Assembly: GCA_949152475.1 (NCBI GenBank)
Contig: OX424558.1
Coordinates: 38,326,651-38,390,650 of the forward strand
DNA length: 64,000 bases
Source of the DNA: Terebella lapidaria
Lineage: Eukaryota > Annelida > Polychaeta > Terebellida > Terebellidae
Direction: 5' to 3'
Positions within the stretch are counted from its first letter, which is position 1; the number at the start of each line of letters is the position of its first letter. The notes below the pieces were generated by a model that saw only the letters and a list, made by a program, of their open reading frames with translations, made no database searches and was not told the DNA's origin. Positions 1-12,830 of this stretch are shown here, in pieces. A program made the position numbers and the translations under genes.

Positions 1-364
1 TGTCGAATGCCTCGCCCGGATCCAAACATTATAAAGGTAACATACCTGTTTTTTGTTCGACATTTTTGTACAAATTGCACAGTCATTATTTTGTTTTTCA
101 CACACAGTTCCTTTCGCTGTATTTCCGCTTTCACCTCTGGACACGGACGACAGACAACAACAGGCGGACCATGAACACTCACACACAAACAGTTCCAAGA
201 CCGCCACATAATATTACACACCTCGTCGTCATATACATCGTCTCCATAGAACAACAAAAATCCAAGAACTCTGAGTATGCGACGGAGTTACGAAATTGAG
301 AGAGAAGGGTTTCTTTTTCTATAGTAGATTTGAAAGAGTCATTATTCATAACCATAACACAGTA
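1..364. other. 3' flank of the POU3 gene
   Basis: AT-rich sequence downstream of the POU3 stop codon. On the minus strand I see no AATAAA here (no TTTATT on the plus strand), so the 3' untranslated region and cleavage site probably lie beyond the window edge. No other feature is seen. Confidence 0.4.
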
Positions 365-1738
365 CTAGTTGGGCGAGTGATGATGCGGATGATGTGGATG
401 GTGTTGCTGCTGCTGTTGTTGCGATGAAGTCTGTAACAAACCCACCCCTGTGTACGAGAGAGTCTGTGATACCTGCTGCTGAGTGGGGTTGCTAAGGTTA
501 CCGGACTGCTGCTGGGACAGCGAGCAAGAGGTGATGGGCGAGTGGGGGTCGCCGCCGCCGAGGGACGCGTGGTGGTGATGGGACATGAGTGGCGACCCTG
601 TGACGCCCGGGTGGAGGGGACTGTGGACCGAGTGGATGGGACTCTCGTGCATGGACATCGACTGCGGCGAGCCTTCGTCCGAGTTCATCACTAGCTCGCC
701 GTTCGGGCCTATCGTTGGCGCCGGGGTCATTCGTTTCTCCTTCTGGCGTCTGTTGCAGAACCACACGCGGACCACCTCCTTCTCCAGTTGCAGGCTGTCG
801 GCTAGTTGGCTGATCTCCTGCGCCGCAGGCTTGGGACACTTCAGGAAGTGGCTCTCCAGCGCCCCCTTGACCGTCACCTCGATGCTTGTACGCTTCTTGC
901 GCTTGCGACCTTGGGCGGCGATCTTGTCAATGCTAGTGGGCGACCCACTGGTCGAGTCGGCCTCTTCCAGCCATTTCTGCAGGAGCGGCTTTAGTTTGCA
1001 CATGTTCTTAAAACTTAACTGTAAGGCTTCGAAGCGGCAAATCGTAGTCTGCGAGAAGACGTTACCGTACAGGGTTCCCAGGGCCAAGCCGACGTCCGCC
1101 TGGGTGAAGCCGAGCTTGATCCGGCGCTGCTTGAAGGACTTGGCGAAGGATTCCAAGTCGTCCGAGCTGGGGGCTGTCTCCTCGTCCGACTGTGACAGTT
1201 CTCCCCCGTGGGGATCCACCTCACCCTGGTACGGATCCCGCATGTACGTGCTCCCGGGGGAGAGCATACCGTTCATCATACCGTACGCTGGGTGCTGCAT
1301 CTGATTGCCATTGGCCATGCCGAGGGGGTTAGGCGTGATGGCCCCTGTCCAGGCAGCATGGGCAGGGTGGATCTGTTGGTGTGCTCGCGAGGCGTGGTGC
1401 AGGACTCCCAGGTGGGACGTGCCGTTGTCCTGTACCCCGGGCTTGACGTCCTGTCCGGACTGGCCGAGTGGCGGGGTGGTCATGCCGCCCGCGGACCACG
1501 GCATGGCGTCCGTGTGGTTGAAGCCGATCCACTGCTGGTGGTGGCCGTGGTGCGCGAGGGCCGGGTGGCCCCCGTTCTGCTGCTGACCCCACTTCATCTC
1601 CCCGTAATCACCGCCTCTGTGGTAGGGAGACGTGTTCGCCGCCGACGGGACTTGCATCGAGTTGACGTCATTGTTGGTGGTGACGTAGTGCGCGGCGTTC
1701 GTCGTGATGTAGGGGTTGGTAGCGGCTGCGGCGGCCAT
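365..1738 (-). CDS. POU3F: POU domain class 3 transcription factor (Brn1/2/4 type), intronless
   Basis: This encodes a nuclear DNA-binding protein of 457 residues; POU3 factors act in neural and ectodermal specification and bind octamer-like sites. Counting from the ATG, the POU-specific domain lies at about residues 187-261 (DNA 956-1180) and includes the helix stretch [19 protein letters not shown] short linker follows, then the POU homeodomain at about 277-336 (DNA 731-910), with basic [10 protein letters not shown] at its start and the recognition helix [14 protein letters not shown] at its end. The long N-terminus is rich in His, Gly and Gln; the C-terminus ends in a Gln run and a His/Pro run. 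The frame stays open for 14 codons upstream of 1738 but has no ATG there. The ATG at 1738 opens with [10 protein letters not shown], which resembles the MATAASNPY start of vertebrate POU3 proteins, and has G at -3 and +4. A single exon is usual for this class. The class assignment is secure; which vertebrate paralogue is closest cannot be said. Confidence 0.96.
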   Translation of the reverse strand: MAAAAATNPYITTNAAHYVTTNNDVNSMQVPSAANTSPYHRGGDYGEMKWGQQQNGGHPALAHHGHHQQWIGFNHTDAMPWSAGGMTTPPLGQSGQDVKPGVQDNGTSHLGVLHHASRAHQQIHPAHAAWTGAITPNPLGMANGNQMQHPAYGMMNGMLSPGSTYMRDPYQGEVDPHGGELSQSDEETAPSSDDLESFAKSFKQRRIKLGFTQADVGLALGTLYGNVFSQTTICRFEALQLSFKNMCKLKPLLQKWLEEADSTSGSPTSIDKIAAQGRKRKKRTSIEVTVKGALESHFLKCPKPAAQEISQLADSLQLEKEVVRVWFCNRRQKEKRMTPAPTIGPNGELVMNSDEGSPQSMSMHESPIHSVHSPLHPGVTGSPLMSHHHHASLGGGDPHSPITSCSLSQQQSGNLSNPTQQQVSQTLSYTGVGLLQTSSQQQQQQHHPHHPHHHSPN

Positions 1739-2430
1739 CGCGATGTGGTCAGGCGAATAGTCCGCCCTCACCTGACACACGGCGGAAGAGAGGTACTCCG
1801 GAATGGTGAGTTCGTTAGCGTCACCGGAGTGACACTGGTTTGCTCCGAAGTCGTGTGATTGTAATCCGTAAAGTCCGCACTCCGATGTCCCGATTTTGCA
1901 AAATTGTTTTGTTTTGGAGGTTATTCAGAGGTAGAAATGTTCCTGGACGGATGAACTGCCAACGTTTCACGCCCCAGAATGCAATGCGCCGCTCCTTTCT
2001 GTATCTCGTACGTTCTTCTCTGAACACAAACAAACAAACACGGAATTTGCATGGGACAGTCGCTGTGTATAAGCGTCTAGGTAGGCAGCCATCAAGACTC
2101 CAATGATAATGGTGTGTGCTTCGATCACTGTCTCAACGACTTCTGTAGTCTCGTATCAGGACACATTTCCATTTACGATGGCTGGATAGCTAAAACACAC
2201 TTTTGTAGGTCCCAAGCACCGGCTGTCAGCGGCTCACTGTGTGGGGGACATTGGTCGAGCGACAGTCATATCTCGCCCGATACCGCTGCGGCCCCGCCCA
2301 TCGCGCACGCTGATTGGCTACCGCCCATTGATCGACTGTAATAGCGGCAGGTCGGCCACAGGTTCTACGCCTTCTCCAATTGGCTGTCGGGCTGGCCCCT
2401 GGTCTGGCTGTTCCAGAAATGGTCATCTTC
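1739..2430 (-). promoter_or_regulatory. Probable POU3 5' UTR and promoter
   Basis: This GC-rich stretch lies directly upstream of POU3. It holds a GC box (GCCCCGCCC, 2291-2299) and inverted CCAAT boxes at 2250-2254 and 2313-2317, plus a palindromic CCAATTGG at 2376-2383. No TATA box is evident, which fits a CpG-type promoter. A perfect octamer, ATTTGCAT (2045-2052), lies about 310 bp upstream of the ATG and could bind POU proteins, including the gene's own product. Transcription start and autoregulation are inferred. Confidence 0.55.
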
Positions 2431-5400
2431 TCGGGGTTTGAGCGTCCCGACAGTGGTCATGTTTTGCCACCGTTGTCCTGCTCAAAATGGAGAGGAAAAT
2501 TGCAGGCTTAATGTGTAGTGACAGCCTGCAAGACTGTCAGTATCACACACGATGTACAGCTAGCGACCGAGGCCAGACGACGTCTTTCGTCTCCACTGCT
2601 AAGGCACATATTTGGCGGGAGGAAACACGTTAAATAAATCGGCAATCTTCCTTAATAAACAGCTATTTGCCTCGCAAACAAACCACTTCCTCGAAGTGTA
2701 TCAAATTAAGATGCTCCCTTGGCTTGCTCTGCCTATATTCATGGTCACTACTCTCTCACGCCTAAGATTAATGCCTTCACACCGTTAATAATATCACGAT
2801 TTATGTATGCTAAAGAGTCCATCAAAACCCTCCCATTGCGACCGAGCTACCCACCCAAGAAAACTGTTCTCCTTTGTTGCTCAGACATTAATATCTCCCA
2901 CACACACCATACATTACTAACATAAGTATATTATCCCTTTGTGTATCGTCGCCGCCTTCTTACAAGAGAGAGTATAAATACAAACAACAACATAATGTCT
3001 CGCTCCGTTTTTCTCTTCCACGAGCCCACCGTTATTAAAATTTAAGATTCTAATGATTTCGTTGCTGTATATATTAGCGTCGACTGAGTAAAATTTGTTT
3101 GACTTGGAGTTTTTTTTTCTCTCTCTCTCTTAGGGTTTTCTCTATGTGAGAAGATTAGACACCACAGCATTGCTACCAAACGGTATAGCAATGTCATGGT
3201 CAAAATGGTAGAGCTCATGTATTGGAAGCCGAAATACAACGGATTTTAAAAATGAAATTCCCGTGTTAGTGTGTGTTTTCTGGGATATTGATATAATGAG
3301 GAATATATGACCGATTTGGATGACTGTTTACGTTCGTATGTATTTCATTTGTGAATCTTACTTTCTTGACATAATAAAGCATCACCTGTTGCAAGTCTGT
3401 ATACTTGCTTGTATGCATGCCAGCATTTGTTACGTAACAACAACTGAAATCTTGTTATTTCCGTGTTGAACCGTCAATTAGAGTATTGAATGCACGCCCG
3501 ATACAATCTAACCTCTTTGTTTTGCCTAGGTAAGACATTTTTGATGTCGTTTTTACACATGTGACACAAATTATAGAGGGGAAATGCACAATATGATATT
3601 TGTAAACATCCCCATTGTCATAATTACAAGGGAAACAAGAAATATATTCATGTTTGTGCATTTGCAGTAAAGGCAAATGTTTCAAAATTCAGAAATATTT
3701 TTGAGTCATTTCACGTAGATATTAAGGAAGTTTGCAGGTGATTCTGTCAGATTTCATCAAGTGCATTTGTTTTAATTGACTCGAATCTCAAATATTTTCG
3801 AATCTCAAATATGGTTCATCGCTCTATCTCCGCCATCAACTTATAATTGAATAGACTGATTCCCACTGGTTTATCTTTTGTATAAGTGATTTGCATCCAT
3901 GACAACGTTTTTGATGATAACTGCTCGTCGAAATACATTTAAATTAATTTACATGACATTTTCCGATAACGGCTTTCTCAGCCTGCGACACTGACCTTCT
4001 TATCAACGCAAATCATATAGTGCCTTATGTCTCACTGCCAATCAAAATATCCCTAGAAATAATTATACTGCCTTTGCCCTAATCGGAGAAATTATTATTC
4101 ACTGATTAAGATGAAGGCGTACGCTCAACGATGGATATTTTGAATATCCGATGGGCTCAAATTCGCCTTCAAAGTCGTACTCGAAGTCCATCAAAAATAA
4201 ACAGATGAGTCATTATAAGCATCGTTAATCGCCTGTTGTCATGTAACAATACGTGTTCTGTTTTGATCATTGCAGCCGTGAAGACAGGCCTAAGACATCC
4301 TAGTTATTGTAATTATGCAGATGCATTTTAAAAGTTTTATTTTTAGCACTGTTGAGTGATACTTAGCGTGAAAACCACCTGTGACTGAATGTGGGCACAA
4401 GAATGGGATTAAATGATTTGTGACAGGTGCAACGACATGTATTTTTAATTTCACGCTTTCTAAACTTCCCGCAATCAAACTCCTACAATGGTGTGAAATA
4501 TAGCCGAGCAGTTACAAATATGGTAGACACAAACCAAGATATTGTGTCAAACATTACGTATTATTATCGAAGTTCAAGTATATTATGTTTCAGCGTAGTA
4601 CAGTTCATTTCTTCGGAATATATAAAGTAAACAGAACAATGTTCACCTTTACGACTTTACACCTTATAGAGTTAAACGTTTCGAGTCAGTGCGGTGATGA
4701 CAGGTATTTTAATGTCTATATGTGTGTCAGGTCGTGAAGATGTGTACCTTCACCAGACTATCAAAGTTATTGCATCCGATGGTATATGGTGGAGTTTTAT
4801 TCGGTGTATATAGCGTCCTCACCCTCGGTCAACATCGAGGTCTGTGGACATTGGAGAAAACTTGTCATGTCTTTTAATGTCACAAGTCGTTTTGAAGCGC
4901 CATGCATCCCTTATAAAAATTAAGCTCTTGAGAAAATTACAAGCTTTTGACTTTTACCCCTGTGTAGCATTGTAATTGAGCTAAACTATTTCAGTGGTAA
5001 AGTTTCGGAGTACTCAATTTGTGTGTGGACTATAAACGTTGGCTAAAAATGTCGATTTGCATATTCACTCTCACTATTTTGTGGTTTGACAGCAAATTGC
5101 GGAGAAATTCTGGTGTATATTTTGCATGCACGAGCTCAAGTATATGTTAACCGGTTTACGGTACTCACATGGTCTTTTAAAACAAACAATCATGGTCATA
5201 TGCGTGGTGACAACGTGCTTATATTGGCCCATTTAGTGAGGGGCTTTCAAAAAGTTTGTACCATCACTCCAAAAAGTGTAATTTTAATCAGAAGCGTCCC
5301 CTGCTGAATACATTATAGCCAATTTGTAAGGGCCTTGTGGACAATATATACCCCATTTCGGCGGTCAACTGCGGTAAGCTATATCAGAATTGCTCTATTG

Positions 5401-5671
5401 TTTGGGTTTTGATCGTTCAATTTTTCGTGAATTATGGCAAGCGATGTTCAATTATGATGATAATACAACTTCCGCCCGATCCACGCGTCACGTGCATGCA
5501 AAGTGTGCTTAAATACCGACGTCTATTAAATCATGGCTGAGTTAATGATGGGATTTTGTAATGTGATCATTCTTCCATAAAGGTGTGTTAAATTTGCAAA
5601 TGTATACTCTCGAAGTTAATGTCGTCTACTTTTCAGAATTTGTGTGTTGTTGTTTTAGCAAAGTAGACCTA
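2431..5671. other. Non-coding gene-desert sequence
   Basis: No gene is seen. The sequence is AT-rich unique DNA with two further perfect octamers (3889-3896 and 5055-5062, both ATTTGCAT) and a short tandem duplication of TCGAATCTCAAATAT near 3780-3815. Reading frames here are short and without recognisable domains. Confidence 0.5.
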
Positions 5672-6259
5672 CCGGGGATCCCCGTATTTAAGCCCCTCTT
5701 TGGATAAGCCCATGGGCTTATACAAGGGGAGTACTACTCTTGTATAAGCCCATGGGCTTATAAACGGAATAAAATTTTGTCTCGCATCAGGACTGGGCCT
5801 ATATTTGGGAAAAACGTAGTTGACGTTTTGTTTTTCGTAGGAGACGTTGGTAAGTGTTGGTACCTAGAATAAGCTACTGAAATGAAATTGACGTATATGC
5901 CTTGCCTAGGGCTACTATAATACGTATACACGTGACCAACTTGATTTTCTCCGGTAAATGCATGCATAGGCATGTATATGTGTACATTTTTATTCTTCAT
6001 GTGTGTGTTTAATATGACAGTGAATATCTGTGATATTCTATCTTCATGGAAATATAGAATAAAATGTTTGTATAAATATAGTTATTACGCATACGCTTTC
6101 CTGTCTAATCCATTGTAAATTCAAGCGTGCAAAATAAAAATCGTAAAATAATCATTCCCCAAATATAAGCCCATGGGCCTATATATGGAGTTAAATTTCA
6201 TTCGACACAACCCCTTTTCCCCAATTATAAGCCCAGGGCTTAAATACGGGGATCCCCGG
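5672..6259. mobile_element. MITE with TA target duplication (Tc1/mariner-like)
   Basis: A 588-bp non-coding element. The ends are perfect inverted repeats of 24 bp (CCGGGGATCCCCGTATTTAA and four more bases on the left; its complement on the right), each flanked by TA (5670-5671 and 6260-6261). Just inside the left end are two copies of the palindrome AAGCCCATGGGCTT, one within the larger perfect palindrome TATAAGCCCATGGGCTTATA; a diverged copy lies near the right end. There is no transposase. The TA duplication points to the Tc1/mariner superfamily. The identical terminal 24 bases suggest a fairly young insertion. Confidence 0.8.
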
Positions 6260-6261
6260 TA

Positions 6262-9200
6262 TATGCCATATAGTAAAACAGTGCAGATCATGTAGACATG
6301 CGCTGGTGTCAACAAATTACGTTACAATAATATGGTATAGAATGAATAAAATGGTTTGCAGTTGCATGCGGAAACTGGGAATGAAAGCTAGGAAATATAC
6401 AGAGGGTTACACGTACTGCATGTTTATCATAATGAGTACTGGAGTAACGATTAAACGTCGTCTTGTCATGCCAACGTCAACTCATCCACTCACATGCCGT
6501 GTCAAGACAAATTGTAAATATGTTGAACAGCTAGATTTATTTAACTTATTAAAACCCTTACCCTCTACCGGGTTGACCCGCCCACCCTCTCATATTCCGT
6601 CGTCCCCCCCCCCCCCCCGCCTCCCAAAGCAAAACAAAAGTCCCAACCCTAGAGAAGGTTTCGCCTCTTCTTACGTGAGATTACGAAGCGTGCGACACGG
6701 TGACGGGTCCGCTTGACATACCGCGCTGTGGAGAAGGCGCGTAGAAAAGTCAATTCGGATTAAATCGGAAAGCAAACGAGTGCCCGCCGTGAGTATGTTT
6801 GCCAAGTCTCTTCCGTCGTAGACTCCGTGTCTGCCAGCACGGCCAGCGGACGCCACCGCCGCCGCCGCGCCGCGGACGTCGAAGACCACTGGCCTCTTCC
6901 TCTCTCTCGACTCCCTCCCCTGCTTTGCCATCGCCCGCTGTCCCCTAGCAACATATAACGCATCCCGGCACCCGGAGTAAACTTCTCCATGGAGCTCGAC
7001 CTGTCTCTCCAGCCAGTCCTCAAGTAGAAAGTGCAGCACCGACTCCGAAGTGGACATACCACGCTCTAGCAAAGTGTGCACGCAGTATATGAGCAGTTGA
7101 CGTCCGCTGGATGGTGAAGATATTATTACACCATGCAACCAGGGCGAGGGGAAAGTTAAGGGTATACCATGTTAGCCGTGTTCTTGTGAAAATGGACAAA
7201 ATTCCTGATAATAGCTATTCCAAATCCCCTTTGCCAACTCATTGTTTGGAATTGCTTTGAAAAGATCTAGAACACTGAATTTCTACACATGCTAGTATAA
7301 AGCATCCTCCCACACATGAACCTTCGATATATCAACAAGGTTAATTGAGTGTACCTGAAATTTTGCACTTTCCAGTAAACAAAACGTCGGAAACCCTGAA
7401 GATACCACAACTATTAAGTGTGTGAAAGATTCCAAAACACTCTTCCCAGAATTGTCTTGACCCACGATACATTAATTACTATTTAATTGTTATACGACAT
7501 GTCTAATGCCACTTCTCTATGCTAGTATCACTGCCTCGTAACTGCACGTTATTGTAGAAAGGAATCATGCACCACCATATGGAATAATGACCAATTAAAG
7601 AGGCCAATTTAAGTGGCTATCACTCGTCATTAAACGTGTGATATAGTCAGTGCGTGCGACACAAGTTGTTTACAGATGAAAAGTCGAACGTAATTTACTG
7701 AAAGGAGGACATGACCGATGAAAAGTGAAGAAAAGAAACCTGAAATTAGCCTGCGATAACATCAACTCTACTACGTAATGAGAAAAGATGACTACCTTTC
7801 AACTTTTGCCGATAACGTTTATCATGTTTCAAGATCGGGTGCAAAGAAACCAAGAGATGACCGCAGATCCCAAGAAAGAAACAAATCCGGATCAATCTTT
7901 GTTTCTTTTCTCTACCGTGAAATCCGGAACGGGAGGCCCTTGACAACCGTGGATCCGGAGCCGACAAGCCGTGAACGCGGCCACATCCGGGCCCTCCCAA
8001 GTCGTTAATCACCGACCAATTACCTGGATCAGTGGGAGCCTCGTTCGCTAATAAATGGAACAAGATCCGGAACGATAAGGATCCAACGTATTTGATCAGG
8101 ATCACCGTTGACTCCAACACAACTAGCGTGGGGTAGTCATTTCATATTGCGATAACACACGTAACATTGTCGTTTGATGTTGAATTATTTTTTTCTTGAT
8201 GGAAGGCATTACAAAGCAATAACGGCTCGACAAAGTGGGAGGTTAAATTGCTAAACCGAATCATATTTGACCGCCGGAGTTAATATACTGTTTCTATTTT
8301 TTTGGTACTTTTTAGCGGATATATAATATACTATCAACTATCAACTGATAAATCCACGTGATAAGACAGCTTCTCACCGAAGTAGCCATTACATAAGTCA
8401 TTTGTTACACAGAAAACATCCCCGGTTTTCCGTTTCTTTCTTCGATTATTAATTGCTTTCGATCAACGACCGTCCCCCAACGGTACGGACACCGTAATGA
8501 TTTATTGAAACGTGAACCATATACAAACACGGTCATTATATCATTCATGAAACGAAAAATACCTCTATTTTGAAGATAACTTGCAACCGTTAGCGTTGTT
8601 GACTTATCAACGTCACGCTTGTTTCGTTTCCCAATTAGTGAAATCCGTGCTGTGCGTCTCGCGCAGTGTCCACGCGCGCGTGCAGACGACAGGTTTGTTG
8701 TTGGTGCCAAATTAAGGAAGGCACCCCCACTTTTTGAAATTGAAAATAGGGGAGGAGATCACCCAAAGGTGCGACCCTCGAGCCGTGAAATTACCAACCC
8801 TATGCCATTTTCCTTTGACGCCTTTGATTTCCACAGCGACGAAATTAAAACGGACATAGAGCTTGTGATAATATTTAGAGGTATTATGGACTGGTAAAGT
8901 GTCGTTTGATGGGCTGTCTATACATATTATGTGCTACTGTTTATGTTCGCTCGCCTGGTGGGCGTGCATTGCTATTGTTGATATTATATGACAGGTTTTC
9001 TCAGGTGTTTCCCGAGATAGAGGCACCAATTAAAGCAAGCTAGAGAGTTTCCTCACCTGCTTGTTTGCTCGAAGCTTTCGTAGCCTATACGTTGCCTGGT
9101 TGTTTCTTTTAAAGGATTAATACAAAGAAACTAGTCGTCATTATAGTATCAAATTTCAAGACTCTATGTTTAGTTTTTCTTGTTATAGAAGATACTTCAC

Positions 9201-12200
9201 GTGTATTGTGTACAACAACATCATTTAGGTCTACCTTACTGGCTGATACATGCCATTGTTGGTACATTCCAGGATAAGAACAAACAAACAGACATACATA
9301 CCCAAATGCAATACCTTCAACCCCCCCCCCCCCCTATTGGGGCTAGAGTAATAATACTTTATTACACGGCAGGCAGTACGCGGCAGGCATCATAAGAGAT
9401 ATATTCATTCAGATTCTACATCCATTCAGGCCTACTATTTTTGTGCAAAATACTGAAGTTGGCTGGAGTTGATCAGTTCTTTGGCATTTGAAAATTTCAT
9501 TCATTAGTAATCATTATCACGAATCATAAATTTTTGGCAAAGATGTCGTCACCTGCAATTTACCTGCTGTAATATTGACATATCATTGTTATGAAAACAT
9601 CCCAATCATCGACATGCATAATAAATAAGGTCTAGTGCATATAAGTCAGTGGTAATGCCTCCAGTTCCCAGTCAGCCATTATACAAGACAATTTTGTATG
9701 TAGTTCTGTTTGATTCGTGTAATATTTTTCGGAATATCATATGGATGTGAACTTCCAAATAGATATGTCTTTACATATGGAATGCCATGTGCATATCCAC
9801 GAGTGTCTATCTAGTCTGTAAGATATAGGTATTTTATCTATTTTCTGTAGGAATGCACAGTAGATCCATCAGTAATAACACATGGTCAATAGTCAACGTT
9901 ACGTATAATCTCAAGTCTGTCATTGTTCGTCCAACCATCCAAGTGTGCTCAAAACGAAAATAAAGTTATATTACTGCAACACACCGTTGGAAATCCAGGC
10001 CTTTACGATGTAAGGGCCACTTGAAGTCATGCGCTACCAGGCCATTATGATTTTATAGGGGTAGAAATTGATACCAAGGGGTGGAGGGGGGGGGGGGGGG
10101 GGTGTGAACTTGAGATTAGTTTCCTAAATCGTGATGGGGGAGGTGACGATGAGATTCAAGCACCCATGAATGCCAATTCAAACAATAGGTATCCTTGGTA
10201 CGCGAAGGCAATGTAAATATTAGAGATTCCTTCGAAATATCTGAACAACATAAGTTTTGAACCCACTCGCGCAAAGCCATGAGCTATTGTTATTTTGAAC
10301 AGGTAGTATTAAATTTTTTTTCAAATTGAAGGGTATACTCACTGATGGTATTGTCATGTTCAGCAGAAGAAAGAAAACAACAATGAATTTTTCTTTGGTG
10401 GTGAAGAAGGCACACATAACAATGCAGAAAGTGAATACGCAAGCATGTTGGCATGTCTGATCAAACGAATATTCTGAAAATATATGCTTATAATTCGTTT
10501 TGTCCTCGTAAAATATGCTTGTTTGATAACTGTTGTGGACAATGGAATAAGTCTGTTGTTTCTGAGTGCTACAGTAAACAAACACTCTCATGAAATAAAA
10601 TTGAGTTATGAACGGAATGCATTCTACACATGCATGTATACAGATTTAAAAATGATATCACCTCGAGACAAATTTACAAACGGTAAACGGTAACATTACC
10701 TATGCACGTCAATATTATTCTAAGCATCCTCCCTTACATTAATTAGGATTCAGGCATCGCTTAATAGGGATGATAGTGTTACAGATATTGTTGTTTATGT
10801 AAACATTAGTATACATGTCAATGAATGTGTATTTGTTGATTCTATTAAACCAGAATCAACGAATCATTCCTTGATATGGTGTCGGTTGCAAATCCTGGAC
10901 ATTGTTACTGTTAATATCAAGTGATAGCTATTACTAAATATTAGATAAAACTGGATACATGATATAGCTGTTTCAACTAATGCGAAGGCCTACACATATA
11001 TATGTATGTCTTTTGCATTGCAAATATAGAGACATAATATAGTAATAGATTGAAAGACATGTCGATTGAAGTGAAATACATAGGCCTATGCATATGGACC
11101 AAAATATCATAGCTTTGAGAAAAAAGAAGAAAAATTGATTGAAAAATTACGACTGCCCTTCATCTGTCTTTCCTTTGCTCCTATCACTATGAATCATATT
11201 TGTGCGCGAGCGAATCATGACAGCTTCGGTTCGCTAATCGTTCTCTAAGATCTTCTTGCTGGACTTGCCAGATCCGATTAGTGGCTACAAAAAAAAATCT
11301 GAGCATCGTAGAGCAACAATGTGTTGGCGTTCAATTTGACCCCTTTCTTTCACTTCCGCTTCCGTTTCATTTCCCGCGAAAACTCGCGCGATTAAGAAAG
11401 TCGTCTGCGTCAAACGCCGTTCGTCTGCTTTAGCTGTCGCGACCCCTGTCGGCAACAATGGAAAATGGCAACAAATCTTTCTTCCTTAAATCGTCCATCT
11501 CTATAGATGGTATTGTTTCGGGGTCGTGTGAAAAGCTTTGTTTTGGGTGGGAAGGATTGATGGATGGTCTATTAACCACATTTAGTAATTATATCTCAGC
11601 AGTTTCAAGCCATTCCTGCTAATTAAGTTGCACGGTGTTCTCCGTTCGTTAGCAGTTTTTATTCGCAAGGATCGGCTTCCAAGATATTACATGTCGTGGG
11701 GTTTCGGAACATTTCGTTTTCTATGGGGGTTAGACAACGTTGAAACAGGAAATTAAATTGAACCACGCATAACCATAAATAAATCGGAATGACGCATCTA
11801 ACGATCGTTCCTATTTCATGAGAGAGCTGCTTGGATGCATGTCGGTAGTTATTTTTCCCACGAAAGAGATATGATGTGATGCGGTGAAGACATCAAAGTA
11901 AAAAATATATATATAGTTTATTCAAATGAATTTACTTGTACAGTGCGTATATAGGCCTTCTACTTCCTTCATCTGTTTTTTCTTCTTCTAATTAATACAT
12001 GTACCAACACTACATAAAGATCCCCCCAAAATGTTAATTGACATGACCTAGATAATACGCCAGGCCTCCCGTAATGAATTGAACGAACATGTAGTATTTT
12101 ATAAACATAAAATATAACATTATGTTTGAAAAAAAAAAGAATGTTATAATGGGTAACGAATAAAGATCCGAAAATGGTGTTAAATTTGTTTGCATAAAAT

Positions 12201-12430
12201 AGCTCATGCTTGCTCAATGTTATTGCTATTTATTTACTGGCGACGCACCTGGAACAAAATGGCGTACCATGCTATAAACGACTGATCAATTATATGGAGC
12301 AGGGCAAAAACATTACATAACACACTCATCTCATCGGTTGACCAAACAAGGAATTGTCCATGTTTGGCTAGAACTTTTTACATAGGCCTATCTTCTAGCG
12401 CACAGGTACGAATCCCGCCCAATCCGTTAT
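6262..12430. other. Gene desert with CpG patch, ATCCGG cluster and homopolymer tracts
   Basis: No gene could be supported. A CpG-rich patch at about 6650-7000 carries a 155-codon frame on the minus strand, but it lacks an ATG start and recognisable domains. Long C or G tracts occur at 6604-6618 (15 C), 9321-9334 (14 C) and 10086-10102 (17 G). TAGGCCTA-type words occur at about 11083 and 12384. Confidence 0.45.
7885..8070 (+). promoter_or_regulatory. Cluster of five ATCCGG (ETS-like) words
   Basis: ATCCGG occurs at 7885, 7922, 7953, 7985 and 8065, always in the same orientation; four continue as CCGGA, the core recognised by ETS factors. Between and around them lie several GGATC/GATCC words. 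The spacing of the first four is 31-37 bp. This may be an enhancer or a decayed short tandem repeat; function is inferred only. Confidence 0.35.
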
Positions 12431-12439
12431 TAATGTGGT

Positions 12440-12830
12440 TATAATTTAATTTGTCGCTTAAAGCGGACGCCAGTAGACAGTACGGCGCCTGTCCTACACG
12501 ATCTATGAACGTCGCTATTGGCTTTCATTGTTAGAAGTACCCTCCCCCTGTCAATAAGAGCTAGCAAAGAATTGATGTTTGCGATTTTTGTGGACGAGAG
12601 AGCACGAGAAAAAAACGACACTCTTAGAACGGGGCTCACGTTACACCCGAAACACGGCGACTAAGGACGGAGCGCCACAGCGCATGCGCGAGCAAACATG
12701 GCGGACAATAACAGGAAGACGTGAGCGGCGCCCGTCGGACTCGAACCTTGAACGCCGCCTCGTCGACGTCCGTCTTCGTGAGCTGTCGAGATCAAAAACA
12801 GCGCTTCTCGGCGAGTTGTAGCGTGATACC
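12440..12830 (+). promoter_or_regulatory. CpG-rich promoter-like patch with a possible first coding exon
   Basis: The patch has many CpGs, an inverted CCAAT box (ATTGG near 12518) and a perfect NRF1 site GCGCATGCGC (12680-12689). Nine bases further an ATG (12698) opens ATGGCGGACAATAACAGG and meets a good splice-donor match (GAC|GTGAGC, intron from 12721). This is the usual look of a housekeeping-gene first exon on the plus strand. I could not find downstream exons that continue the frame, so a gene is not claimed. It could be an orphan promoter, a non-coding transcript start or an enhancer. Confidence 0.35.

Noticed and set aside
1739-1780. Fourteen extra in-frame codons upstream of the POU3 ATG
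   Set aside because: The frame there has no ATG (it begins at a GTG), and the ATG at 1738 gives the N-terminus expected for POU3 proteins.
6671-7138. 155-codon minus-strand frame in a CpG-rich patch
   Set aside because: It starts at TTG rather than ATG and shows no recognisable domain; CpG-rich DNA has few stop codons.
12728-12750. B-box match GGTTCGAGTCC on the minus strand
   Set aside because: No A box upstream and no cloverleaf can be built, so it is taken as chance.
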